Below are positions 1 to 6,153 of a stretch of 12,096 nucleotides of DNA, one piece after another. Origin of the DNA: Thermodesulfobacteriota bacterium (lineage in GTDB: Bacteria; Desulfobacterota_D; UBA1144; Nemesobacterales; UBA2774). Under the pieces are notes generated by a model. It was not told the origin of the DNA. It worked only from the letters and a program-made list of their open reading frames with translations, and searched no databases. The position numbers and the translations under genes were made by a program. How positions within the stretch are numbered: the stretch's first letter is position 1; each line of letters starts with the position of its first letter. The stretch spans positions 1 through 12,096 of the forward strand of contig JBCCIH010000053.1 in assembly GCA_039028315.1 (NCBI GenBank), written 5' to 3'.

Positions 1-89
1 AAAAAGAGTCTTGATAAAAATTCGACCGCTACAAGCGCAATCACTATAGTGAAAATAGCAAGCAGGAAATTTTTTAGATACTTATTCAT
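1..89 (-). CDS. N-terminal fragment of a membrane-anchored protein (partial, cut by window edge)
   Basis: On the minus strand an ATG at 89-87 opens a frame that stays open to the window edge, giving 29 visible residues that begin MNKYLKNFLL. Residues 4-22 are a continuous hydrophobic stretch after two lysines, followed by EFLSRLF, so this is a signal anchor or uncleaved signal peptide. The start overlaps the stop of the upstream permease gene by 8 nt, which implies translational coupling and membership of the same operon. A short N-terminal anchor ending in a glutamate and an Leu/Arg-rich motif is often seen in SGNH/GDSL-type hydrolases of polysaccharide loci, but the fragment is far too short to prove this. 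Function is unknown from the visible part. Confidence 0.6.
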   Translation of the reverse strand, partial: MNKYLKNFLLAIFTIVIALVAVEFLSRLF

Positions 90-1290
90 ATCTGAGTGCC
101 TCAATAGGATCTAGCTGAGATGCTTTGCGCGCAGGGTAGATTCCAAAGAAGATTCCAATTACCGCGGCAACTGAGAAAGCAAGAATCATAGCGCCAAAGG
201 AAATGACCACAGGCCAGTTTGTAAAGGAAGAGGCAACTTTTGAACCCAGTATTCCTAGTATCACCCCAATCACACCACCAGCAAGAGATAAGAGCACAGA
301 CTCAATCAGAAATTGAATTAAAATATCTCTTTGTTTAGCACCGACGGCCATACGTATTCCAATCTCTCTTGTTCTCTCACCAACAGATACAAGCATGATA
401 TTCATAATCCCTATACCGCCCACAATCAAAGAAATTGATGCAACGCTGGCAAGAAGGATTGTCATGATCCTTGAGATTGCAAAAATTCTATTAATAATGC
501 TAAGTTGACTTTTTATATAAAACTCGTCCTTTTGATCAGGCCTGTATCTATGACGCTCTCTGAGGAGGCTTATTATCTGACTCTCTGCAACCGGGATATC
601 TTCAGAGGACTTTACAGAAACAGAGATGCTCTCTACCTGATTGATAGCCCTTATATATCTCTGAAAAGTGGAGTAAGGGATTAACACTACGTCATCTTGG
701 TCTCTGCCTCCTGAGGTTTGTCCGAGTGAGCTCATAACCCCTATTACTGTGAATGTGTTTTTATTAATCCTAAGGGATTGGCCAATAGGATTTTGTGAGC
801 CAAACAGATTATCTGCCACTGTTTTGCCGAGCACTACAACTCTAGCTCTATTTTCTACATCTTGGTTATTAAAAAAGTTTCCTCTATCGGTGTACCAGTC
901 GTTAATATTTACAAAATCCGGCCCTACTCCAATGACAAGTGTAAACCAGTCCTGATTTCCGTAAATAATCTGCTGACCCAAATCGATTAAAGGTGATACG
1001 TGAGTCACCATGTCCAGCTCCTCTATAGCCTCGGCATCCTCAGGGGTTAGTATATAAACCTTTTGCTGAGACCCTGAGCCTACGCCCCTTTTTCCAGTTT
1101 TCACAAGAAAGGAGCTTCCGCCAAGACTGGTGAGCTGATCCTCTATCATCTTCTCAGCCCCCTGAGTAACTGCAACAAGGGAGATTACTGCCGCAACACC
1201 TATGATGATTCCAAGTGTTGTTAGAATGGAGCGCACTTTATTGGATGCGATTGCGCGGTATGCAACTTTAAATGCTGATAGTGGGTTCAT
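82..1290 (-). CDS. MacB/FtsX-type ABC transporter permease
   Basis: This 402-residue inner-membrane protein has the classic MacB-like layout: a first transmembrane segment at about residues 22-42 (LGIIIGVAAVISLVAV), a periplasmic domain at about 45-265 (MacB_PCD type), and three more membrane segments at about 274-300, 325-350 and 363-385 forming the FtsX domain. The cytoplasmic motif GERTREIGIRMAVGA (304-318) is the conserved coupling region that contacts the ATPase. The ending PARKASQLDPIEALRYE is the family's usual C-terminus. Such permeases pair with a LolD/MacB-type ATPase to move lipoproteins, peptides or other substrates from the inner membrane or periplasm, or drive mechanotransmission. 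No ATPase lies next to it in this window and none is fused to it. It starts 18 nt after the sulfotransferase stop, with only a weak ribosome site, so co-transcription is likely. The substrate cannot be read from the sequence. Confidence 0.9.
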   Translation of the reverse strand: MNPLSAFKVAYRAIASNKVRSILTTLGIIIGVAAVISLVAVTQGAEKMIEDQLTSLGGSSFLVKTGKRGVGSGSQQKVYILTPEDAEAIEELDMVTHVSPLIDLGQQIIYGNQDWFTLVIGVGPDFVNINDWYTDRGNFFNNQDVENRARVVVLGKTVADNLFGSQNPIGQSLRINKNTFTVIGVMSSLGQTSGGRDQDDVVLIPYSTFQRYIRAINQVESISVSVKSSEDIPVAESQIISLLRERHRYRPDQKDEFYIKSQLSIINRIFAISRIMTILLASVASISLIVGGIGIMNIMLVSVGERTREIGIRMAVGAKQRDILIQFLIESVLLSLAGGVIGVILGILGSKVASSFTNWPVVISFGAMILAFSVAAVIGIFFGIYPARKASQLDPIEALRYE

Positions 1291-1308
1291 TTGTGGCTGC
1301 CTAAATGT

Positions 1309-1944
1309 TTAAAACTCATATCCAAAGTAGCTGATATCTTTAGAATACATTTTTGAGACTTCTTCTTTGGTTTCGTCTGTGTAGTATGTTCTGTAGTTTT
1401 TATGTTTTGAGCTGTTTTTATGCGGAAGGCTCACGTTTTCAAGACCAAGTCCGTCAAATACTACCTGGGAGTCATTTGCTAAATCTTCAAAGCGGCCGAC
1501 AAAATCCACTAGAAGATCGCCTTTTTCATCTGAAACATAGTCGAGCTGGTTATATAAAATACTTTTACGCCCGTCAATGTCGTCAATTGTATCTCTGCAT
1601 TTATAAAGAAAATCTTCAAAACTATCTGCATTTGCCAGCACATACTGAGTTAGATCGTTATATCTTCTGGCGCCAAAGACCTTTTTATATAGAGTCATGG
1701 TCCCTTTTTCCCTAATCATTGTGTACCAGGAAACTAGGCGGTCCCAAGGGTTTCTTACGAATGCAACTTTGTAGTAATCTGACCATTCATCACCCAATTC
1801 ATCCTTTGCCCAAAGAGCGTGGTCATGTGTGCCCCTGTAGCTCTCTAGGTCAGGAATGTGCTCTTTTAGGACGGCCTCAAAACTTCTCCCGGCTGTTTTT
1901 TGAATATGAATAAACAAGAATTTCTTAGATCTTGAGATTAACAA
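1309..1944 (-). CDS. Sulfotransferase family 2 protein
   Basis: The 211-residue product carries both PAPS-binding signatures of the Sulfotransfer_2 family: the 5'-phosphosulfate loop HIQKTAGRS (residues 13-21) and the 3'-phosphate motif RNPWDRLVSWY (64-74). The later motifs NQLDYVSD (132-139), VGRFEDLAND (149-158) and the C-terminal HKNYRTYYTDE (181-191) are also usual for bacterial members. The expected reaction is transfer of sulfate from PAPS to a glycan hydroxyl. The glycosyltransferase and flippase upstream suggest a surface or lipid-linked glycan as acceptor, but this is inferred. The start must be TTG at 1944-1942: the codon just upstream is an in-frame TAA, there is no later ATG before the PAPS loop, and AAGAGG sits 5 nt upstream. 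There is no membrane segment, so it probably acts in the cytoplasm. A candidate promoter precedes it. Confidence 0.88.
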   Translation of the reverse strand: MLISRSKKFLFIHIQKTAGRSFEAVLKEHIPDLESYRGTHDHALWAKDELGDEWSDYYKVAFVRNPWDRLVSWYTMIREKGTMTLYKKVFGARRYNDLTQYVLANADSFEDFLYKCRDTIDDIDGRKSILYNQLDYVSDEKGDLLVDFVGRFEDLANDSQVVFDGLGLENVSLPHKNSSKHKNYRTYYTDETKEEVSKMYSKDISYFGYEF

Positions 1945-1949
1945 TTATG

Positions 1950-1955
1950 CCTCTT
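1950..1955 (-). promoter_or_regulatory. Shine-Dalgarno site fixing the TTG start of the sulfotransferase
   Basis: Read on the minus strand this is AAGAGG, followed by a 5-nt spacer and TTG at 1944. Since an in-frame stop lies directly before the TTG, this site decides the start. Confidence 0.6.
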
Positions 1956-1990
1956 ATCACTGTCTAATTTACTAAGCTCTACTGTGGGAA

Positions 1991-2019
1991 AATATATCTC
2001 ATGAGTTGGTAAGTTACAA
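1991..2019 (-). promoter_or_regulatory. Candidate sigma-70-like promoter for the sulfotransferase gene
   Basis: On the minus strand TTGTAA (2019-2014) is separated by exactly 17 nt from TATATT (1996-1991). The -35 matches 4 of 6 consensus bases and the -10 matches 5 of 6. Transcription would start near 1984, leaving a leader of about 40 nt. It lies in the 86-bp gap after the flippase gene, so the sulfotransferase, permease and partial gene may form a separate unit or have a second promoter inside the operon. This is pattern matching only. Confidence 0.4.
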
Positions 2020-2030
2020 AGAAATTCTCA

Positions 2031-3362
2031 CTAGGACGCCGGTGTGTCGCTCTTAATTTTATTATCCCTAAGGGCGTCACTGAAGAATTTAAATGAAAGG
2101 CCGGACCGAAGAATCGCATAGCCCAGAAAAGCAAAAGCGGCGCCAATATACGAATAAGGAGGCGAGAGAACCAGCATTAAAACCAGATAAAACGCGGTCG
2201 ATATTAAACCTAGTATGGTTCTGAGCCCCGGGCGGTTTAATGATAGAAGAGCCGGGTTAATCCAGAAAGTAAGTTTTAGTATCAAGACTGCTGCAGCCAG
2301 GATTCTGAGCGCATTGGTAGCAGGCAGATATTCATTTCCAAAGACGATTTTAATAATCGGCTCTGCAAAAACAATCATTATTACAGCCGCCGGAATGATT
2401 ATAAGAACAAGCGCTTTAGTAGAGCTTTTAATCATTTTCTTAAAATCTTTAATTGCATTAGAAGTAGTGAATTTTACGAGTTCTGGGTAGATGGCTTCAT
2501 AAAGAGGGTCTGTCACCTTATTAATAATAGAAGCAACTGAACTTGCTATTTTATAGAAAGCTACAGCATCTTTGCCTGCAAAAAAACCAAGTATCATTAC
2601 GCCAAGATATTTCTCATTTCCTGTTTTAAGTGTCGCTATAAAACTAGTGTTCCCCAAAAACCAGGCGATCCCCTTCCACTCGTCTTTGACAAGTGAAATC
2701 TTCGCGTCCAGCCAATTACCAAGGTTATTCTCGTTAAGAGTTTTAACTACCGCCCACATCCTTAGGGCAAATCCAACAAAGCTGGCAATAATAAATCCGT
2801 ATAGCACCCCTTTGATACCAAGCCCGGCATAAAGCGCTCCAACCACGATTAGCAATCTGAAGAACTTTTGAAACGAATTTATGAATGCGATGGTTTTAAA
2901 CCTGTCGAAGACTCTTAGTATCGCATCAGACGTAGAATTTGCGGTGTCTATAAAAAGGCTTATTGAGAATATCCATATCAGCACGTAAGCATCAGGGGAG
3001 TGTATTACATACTGGCTTATAAGCTTTGCGCTTAGAATGGCGATTATAAATGCTATGATGCCGCTTCCTATATCTAAAAGGTATGAGAGCTTTATCATTG
3101 AGCGGGTTTTGTCCATCTCCCCCTGCTCAAGATATGTACCTATGTATTTAGTTGCCGTCTCCCATACTTTTAAGTCAAAGAACATGTTTAAAATAGAGAT
3201 ATATGCGATTACTAGTGTAAGAAGACCATAGTCTGACACTCCAAGGAGTCTTGCCACCACAATGGTTTGAATTGCCGTGAAAATGCCAGAGGCCGTTTTT
3301 CCGCCAAAGAGCCAGGAGGCATTTAAATATAGTCTTTTTTGAATGTTCTCTTTATTGCTCAT
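2031..3362 (-). CDS. Oligosaccharide flippase, Wzx/MOP-type polysaccharide biosynthesis protein
   Basis: The 443-residue product is almost entirely hydrophobic helices, as expected for a 12-14-helix MOP-superfamily flippase that moves undecaprenyl-linked sugar units across the inner membrane. The N-terminal pattern, NASWLFGGKTASGIFTAIQ then VVARLLGVSDYGLLTLV (about residues 14-49), is the standard opening of the Polysacc_synt family: a first helix, then an arginine-leucine-G-x-x-DYG loop. A charged segment, GEMDKTRSMIK (about 77-87), separates early helices. The central GNEKYLGVMILGFFAG and the late AEPIIKIVFGNEYLPA are also typical. Its ATG lies inside the stop of the glycosyltransferase gene (ATGA, 4-nt overlap), and no clear ribosome site precedes it, so translation is probably coupled. 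Length is normal. The sugar substrate cannot be inferred. Confidence 0.88.
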   Translation of the reverse strand: MSNKENIQKRLYLNASWLFGGKTASGIFTAIQTIVVARLLGVSDYGLLTLVIAYISILNMFFDLKVWETATKYIGTYLEQGEMDKTRSMIKLSYLLDIGSGIIAFIIAILSAKLISQYVIHSPDAYVLIWIFSISLFIDTANSTSDAILRVFDRFKTIAFINSFQKFFRLLIVVGALYAGLGIKGVLYGFIIASFVGFALRMWAVVKTLNENNLGNWLDAKISLVKDEWKGIAWFLGNTSFIATLKTGNEKYLGVMILGFFAGKDAVAFYKIASSVASIINKVTDPLYEAIYPELVKFTTSNAIKDFKKMIKSSTKALVLIIIPAAVIMIVFAEPIIKIVFGNEYLPATNALRILAAAVLILKLTFWINPALLSLNRPGLRTILGLISTAFYLVLMLVLSPPYSYIGAAFAFLGYAILRSGLSFKFFSDALRDNKIKSDTPAS

Positions 3363-4534
3363 AGTGAACGTCTAATTACATCTATATAGTTTTTTATCAT
3401 TCCGTCTTCAGTGTGGTTTTTTAGTACATTCTCCTTTCCTGCCGCACCCATTCCAATTGCCAGCTTCTCGTCACCTAGAATTTTATTAATTGCAGATGCT
3501 AGATCCTCAGGACTCTCAGGATCTACTAAAAACCCAGTCTCCCCATCCTTTACAGCTTCAACTGAGCCGCCATGATTGCCGGCTATAAGTGGTTTTTTCC
3601 TGGCGCTCGCCTCGATTAGTGCATTGGGCAGTCCCTCTATCTTATTGTTCCAATAGCGGTTAGGCATAACAAAAATATCGCACATATCAATGAAGCTTAT
3701 TACCTCTTCATGGGCAACTCCGCCCGTAAATATTACATTTTCTGAAACTGCCAGCTCCTGTGCCAGTTCAGAGAATTTTTGTCTATATCTGCCGTCGCCT
3801 ACAATCAAGTATTTTAAGTTTGGAAATTGCTTAAGAACCTCTGGGAGTGATCTGATTACCATATCCTGCCCCTTTCTAGGCAGCACCCTGGCCACAGTTA
3901 AAAGAACTTTGTCATTACTACTGATACCGTAGCTGTTTCTAAGCGAGTTTATTTGCCCTTGGTCAGGCTCGGAAGAAAGAAGATAATTCTCAACTCCATT
4001 ATAGACTACTTCTATTTTATCACTGGGCACACCTACGCTCTCGACAAGCTCCTTAGTATTATGACTCACAGCAATAATTTTTGATGCATTATCATAGAGC
4101 TTTTTCATAGGACGGCGCATTACTTTTTTAAAAAATTTGTTGCCGTAAAAACAAGTTGTTATCCCCGAGCCAGCGATCCTAACAATTGGGCTAAAGTCGT
4201 ACCGATTCAGATTCCCGCCCGCAGCCTCAGCCTCTTCTGTAATGAATAGCACAGCGTCAGGTTTTTCTTCGCGTATTGCATTAGACAAATACCTTTGTCC
4301 ATAGGCTATCTCAGCAAATGGAATTACCTTTATCCATTTTTTGCTTATCATAGGAGCTCTTATAACCTTACATGGGAGTTTTTCATCAACACTTTGATCC
4401 TCTGGACCATAGCCTGGTGCAAGCACGACTACATCTATATCAGTAGCCCCTATTCCGTTTGCTAACTTATGGCTTGTGGTAGCTAATCCGCCCAGAAAAG
4501 GCGGAAATTCGTGAGTATATATTAGTAGTTTCAT
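3359..4534 (-). CDS. Family 4 glycosyltransferase (GT-B fold, PimB/WbaZ-like)
   Basis: The 391-residue cytosolic or membrane-associated enzyme has a GT-B layout. The N-terminal acceptor domain begins with YTHEFPPFLGGLATTSHKLA (6-25), where the glycine pair is typical of GT4 enzymes. The C-terminal Rossmann domain, from about residue 208, has VARVLPRKGQD (214-224) with the phosphate-binding Arg and Lys, the strand LIVGDG (243-248), and the EGLPNALIE motif (300-308). This last is the E-x7-E signature of retaining GT4 transferases. The C-terminus contains NHGGSVEAVKDGETGFLVDP (320-339), which is also usual. It should transfer a sugar from a nucleotide-sugar donor to a growing lipid-linked glycan. 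It is the first gene of the minus-strand block; the flippase follows with a 4-nt overlap. Sugar and linkage cannot be called. Confidence 0.9.
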   Translation of the reverse strand: MKLLIYTHEFPPFLGGLATTSHKLANGIGATDIDVVVLAPGYGPEDQSVDEKLPCKVIRAPMISKKWIKVIPFAEIAYGQRYLSNAIREEKPDAVLFITEEAEAAGGNLNRYDFSPIVRIAGSGITTCFYGNKFFKKVMRRPMKKLYDNASKIIAVSHNTKELVESVGVPSDKIEVVYNGVENYLLSSEPDQGQINSLRNSYGISSNDKVLLTVARVLPRKGQDMVIRSLPEVLKQFPNLKYLIVGDGRYRQKFSELAQELAVSENVIFTGGVAHEEVISFIDMCDIFVMPNRYWNNKIEGLPNALIEASARKKPLIAGNHGGSVEAVKDGETGFLVDPESPEDLASAINKILGDEKLAIGMGAAGKENVLKNHTEDGMIKNYIDVIRRSL

Positions 4535-4658
4535 TAATCTCTATCTGGCGCATTTCTGTGTCATGCTTCATGATATTTTGGCATAAATGACCCTATGTGT
4601 AAATGGCAGGGCTTTGTGTTACTATGTAGTTGGTAGACTAAATATTAAGGAGGGTATC
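4535..4658. other. Divergent intergenic region between the glycan block and the CHRD gene
   Basis: These 124 bases must hold the start signals of both the minus-strand glycosyltransferase block and the plus-strand CHRD gene. The glycosyltransferase has only a weak purine-rich ribosome site (AGAGA just upstream of its ATG). I see AT-rich hexamers on both strands, such as TTGGCA at 4578-4583 and TACTAT at 4620-4625, but no well-spaced -35/-10 pair. Nothing else is recognisable here. Confidence 0.4.
4647..4654 (+). promoter_or_regulatory. Strong Shine-Dalgarno site fixing the TTG start of the CHRD gene
   Basis: AAGGAGGG sits 4-5 nt before TTG at 4659-4661. It favours this TTG over the in-frame ATG at 4587, which has no such site and would bury the signal peptide behind 24 extra residues. 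Confidence 0.75.
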
Positions 4659-5321
4659 TTGAAAACTCAACTATTTTCTGTGTTTATTTTAGCTTTAGTA
4701 TTTAGTGTGAATTATGCGGCGGCACAGACCATACCGCTCAGTGCCGAGCTAAGCCCTTCGCAGGCAAGAGCTGCGCTAAATTATGAGCCTACCAAGGGCC
4801 CATTGGAATCATTCTTCCCCCAGTGCTCAGTAGATAAGCAGACTGCATCAGACCTAGCGGATGCAAAAGCAGAGGGAAACTTCGTACTTGATCCTGAGAA
4901 AAAAGAACTCACTTATAAAATAGTATATAGCGGCCTAAGCGGAGGTCCGATCATGGCACATTTTCACCACGGAGCCCCAGGAGTTAATGGCCCAATACTT
5001 CAAACAATTTGCGGCATGCCTCCACCAACTTCACCTATAGGCTACTCTGACGGCGCACTAATTGGTAAAGAGTGCTTAGATTCACCAAAGGGTGTTATGC
5101 AGGGCAAGTACAACTTAAAAGATTATAATTGCCCGGCTGATGATACGTCTTGTAAGTCTTTGAGTGTAGAGGAGCAAGTGCAGATAATCGCCTGCGGAAA
5201 TTTATATGTAAATTTCCACACCTGTCTGAATCAGCCTGGAGAGATAGCAGGTCAGATGATACCTCTTAAGTGGATGGGAGATGAGTATGACTGCAATGCT
5301 CTTCCTACAAAAGGGAACTAA
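4659..5321 (+). CDS. Secreted CHRD-domain protein, cysteine-rich
   Basis: From the TTG start the product is 220 residues. It has a clean signal peptide: KTQ, a hydrophobic core LFSVFILALVFSV, then NYAAAQ with likely cleavage after Ala22. The mature part is a single CHRD domain, named from chordin and common in secreted bacterial proteins of unknown role. The hallmarks are LTYKIVYSGLSGGPIMAHFH (residues 84-103) with HGAPGVNGPI following, and NLYVNFHT (181-188) with GEIAGQMIPL (194-203). Family members normally lack cysteine, but this one has eight in the mature part (56, 118, 139, 158, 165, 179, 189, 212), which suggests disulfide bonds and an oxidising periplasmic or extracellular location. 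The insert between the two halves (about 119-177) is longer than usual. The gene is transcribed away from the glycan block. Its function is unknown; binding or structural roles are guesses. Confidence 0.82.
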   Translation: MKTQLFSVFILALVFSVNYAAAQTIPLSAELSPSQARAALNYEPTKGPLESFFPQCSVDKQTASDLADAKAEGNFVLDPEKKELTYKIVYSGLSGGPIMAHFHHGAPGVNGPILQTICGMPPPTSPIGYSDGALIGKECLDSPKGVMQGKYNLKDYNCPADDTSCKSLSVEEQVQIIACGNLYVNFHTCLNQPGEIAGQMIPLKWMGDEYDCNALPTKGN

Positions 5322-5330
5322 TAAAACTCT

Positions 5331-5367
5331 TTGCTTGGGTTTAGGCGGCTAAATGATATATTATATT
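5331..5367 (+). promoter_or_regulatory. Weak promoter-like region before the small gene pair
   Basis: TTGCTT at 5331-5336 lies 17 nt before TGATAT (5354-5359), inside an AT-rich run that also offers TATATT at 5357-5362 and 5362-5367. The spacing favours the weaker -10 hexamer. The gap after the CHRD gene (5322-5394) shows no terminator hairpin, so read-through is equally possible. Confidence 0.25.
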
Positions 5368-5394
5368 CCTAAAACATAAACTATGGAGAAGTGC

Positions 5395-5655
5395 ATGGAT
5401 AATTTAGCTCAGGAAATATTGGAATTTCTAAAAACACAGGCAGGACAAGGAAACTCAAACACTTCAAAAATCACAGAGAAGATAATACAGCTACACCCTG
5501 ATCTGGATTATGACAGAACGAAAATCGATGTTGTGCAAACTCTAAGAGATTTAAACGATAATGGCCAAATCCAAATCATGACCCAAAACTGGGAGTTTGG
5601 CGAAGAGTTTTTGTATTTAGACTCTGGCACAAAGGATAAAATTGAGATCCTCTAA
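5395..5655 (+). CDS. Small hypothetical protein, possible winged-helix fold
   Basis: I do not recognise this 86-residue protein by family. I place the start at ATG 5395 because GGAG (5385-5388) lies 6 nt upstream; the ATG at 5383 overlaps that ribosome site and has none of its own. The predicted order is a helix (LAQEILEFLKTQ), a glycine- and asparagine-rich turn, a helix (TSKITEKIIQLHP), a helix (YDRTKIDVVQTLRDLNDNG) and two short strands (QIQIMTQNW and FLYLDS). This order resembles a winged helix-turn-helix, with the third helix as the reading helix and the last strands as the wing, but no specific DNA-binding motif proves it. It is acidic overall, with no signal peptide or membrane segment. 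Its 3' end overlaps the next gene by 14 nt, so the two products are probably made together and may interact. Confidence 0.6.
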   Translation: MDNLAQEILEFLKTQAGQGNSNTSKITEKIIQLHPDLDYDRTKIDVVQTLRDLNDNGQIQIMTQNWEFGEEFLYLDSGTKDKIEIL

Positions 5656-5971
5656 GATAGATTATATAAGAATCACAGGAATTTATGAGCTTGATTCGGA
5701 CACTGATAGCGCTGATGTCACATTTAATATTGAGCATTCAGCTAACCAGGATTTCAGCAAATTAAAGACTGGAATAATTACACTCAGGCTTTCAGAGCTA
5801 ATAGATGTAAATGGTTATCAGGAAAAAGATATCGAGCTAATCGCATCACAATTGGTTAAGCAGGTACTTATTAGGGAGCGAGATGAAGATAGGCTCATAA
5901 ACATATTGCATTTTGATGGACTGCCTCTTGAAGATTGGCTCCTAAGCAATACTCCTATACAAAAACATTAG
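5642..5971 (+). CDS. Small hypothetical protein, translationally coupled to the preceding gene
   Basis: This 109-residue product is not recognised. The start is TTG 5642, inside the previous gene, with AAAGGA (5631-5636) placed 5 nt upstream. The sequence alternates strands and helices: IDYIRITGIYEL, then SADVTFNIEHS, then KTGIITLRLSELIDV, then a helical part from about residue 60 (EKDIELIASQLVKQVLIRERDEDRLINIL), ending in FDGLPLEDWLL. It is acidic and soluble, with no export signal and no cysteine. The composition and AT-rich codons match its neighbours, so there is no sign of transfer. The tight overlap with the upstream gene points to a shared function. What that is cannot be stated. Confidence 0.6.
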   Translation: MRSSKIDYIRITGIYELDSDTDSADVTFNIEHSANQDFSKLKTGIITLRLSELIDVNGYQEKDIELIASQLVKQVLIRERDEDRLINILHFDGLPLEDWLLSNTPIQKH

Positions 5972-5990
5972 TTATAATTATTCGAAAGCC

Positions 5991-6020
5991 TTTACATTGT
6001 TGAATAAAATGGTGTATAAT
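5991..6020 (+). promoter_or_regulatory. Sigma-70-like promoter of the LysM-NlpC/P60 gene
   Basis: TTTACA (5991-5996, 5 of 6 consensus) and TATAAT (6015-6020, perfect) are separated by 18 nt. Transcription should begin near 6027, leaving a leader of about 127 nt before the ATG at 6154. It is the best promoter match I found in the window. Confidence 0.65.
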
Positions 6021-6027
6021 TCACCGA

Positions 6028-6066
6028 ATTAGTTTTTCATAAAACTAATAGTTCTTTGACAATTTA
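6028..6066 (+). promoter_or_regulatory. Hairpin plus boxA-like element (rRNA-type antitermination leader)
   Basis: A perfect 9-bp inverted repeat, ATTAGTTTT (6028-6036) and AAAACTAAT (6041-6049), closes a TCAT loop and begins at the predicted transcript start. Next comes AGTTCTTTGACAATTTA (6050-6066). The E. coli rRNA boxA is TGCTCTTTAACA followed by ATTTA; the 12-base core here matches at 9 positions and the ATTTA follows. In rrn leaders a boxB hairpin precedes boxA, the order seen here. BoxA RNA binds NusB and S10 (NusE) and lets polymerase resist Rho. The sequence match and hairpin are seen directly; the antitermination role is inferred. Confidence 0.4.
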
Positions 6067-6082
6067 AATCAATATAAAGACA

Positions 6083-6147
6083 AGAGATGCTGGTCTGGGA
6101 AACCGGTAATTTTTGGGTTGGGTGAATTATAATTTCTCGTAGGAGGT
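6083..6147 (+). ncRNA. Structured 5' leader segment, possible cis-regulatory RNA
   Basis: The second half of the leader can fold. CTGGT (6090-6094) pairs with ACCGG (6102-6106), including one G-U pair, around a CTGGGAA loop. Near the ribosome site CTC (6136-6138) can pair with GAG (6143-6145), which would cover part of AGGAGGT. Three short pieces recall the c-di-AMP (ydaO) riboswitch as I remember it: GGGAAACC, TTGGGTGAATT and CTCGTAGG, in the expected order. However, the conserved CAGCTAAC core and a closing P1 stem are missing. Riboswitches of that class often control LysM or NlpC/P60 wall hydrolases. I call it only a possible regulatory RNA. Confidence 0.25.
6141..6147 (+). promoter_or_regulatory. 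Strong Shine-Dalgarno site of the LysM-NlpC/P60 gene
   Basis: AGGAGGT is nearly a full anti-16S match and lies 6 nt before the ATG at 6154, confirming that start. It is the end point of the structured leader, so any leader switch acting on translation would have to hide this site. Confidence 0.7.
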
Positions 6148-6153
6148 ATAGGT

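Noticed and set aside
749..955. Short plus-strand open frame opposite the permease gene
   Set aside because: It lies antisense within a well-supported permease gene and has no recognisable domain.
4587..4658. ATG at 4587 as an earlier start of the CHRD gene
   Set aside because: It has no ribosome site and adds 24 residues before a clean signal peptide; the TTG at 4659 has AAGGAGGG directly upstream.
5383..5394. ATG at 5383 as start of the first small gene
   Set aside because: The bases right after it (GGAG at 5385-5388) are the ribosome site for ATG 5395.
6056..6078. TTGACA (6056-6061) with TATAAA (6073-6078) as a second promoter
   Set aside because: The spacing is only 11 nt, too short for sigma-70, and TTGACA is part of the boxA-like sequence.
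6083..6153. Canonical c-di-AMP (ydaO) or c-di-GMP (GEMM) riboswitch
   Set aside because: The ydaO CAGCTAAC core and closing stem are missing, and no GEMM core (GCAAACC with GACGCAAAGC) is present. It is kept only as a partial likeness.
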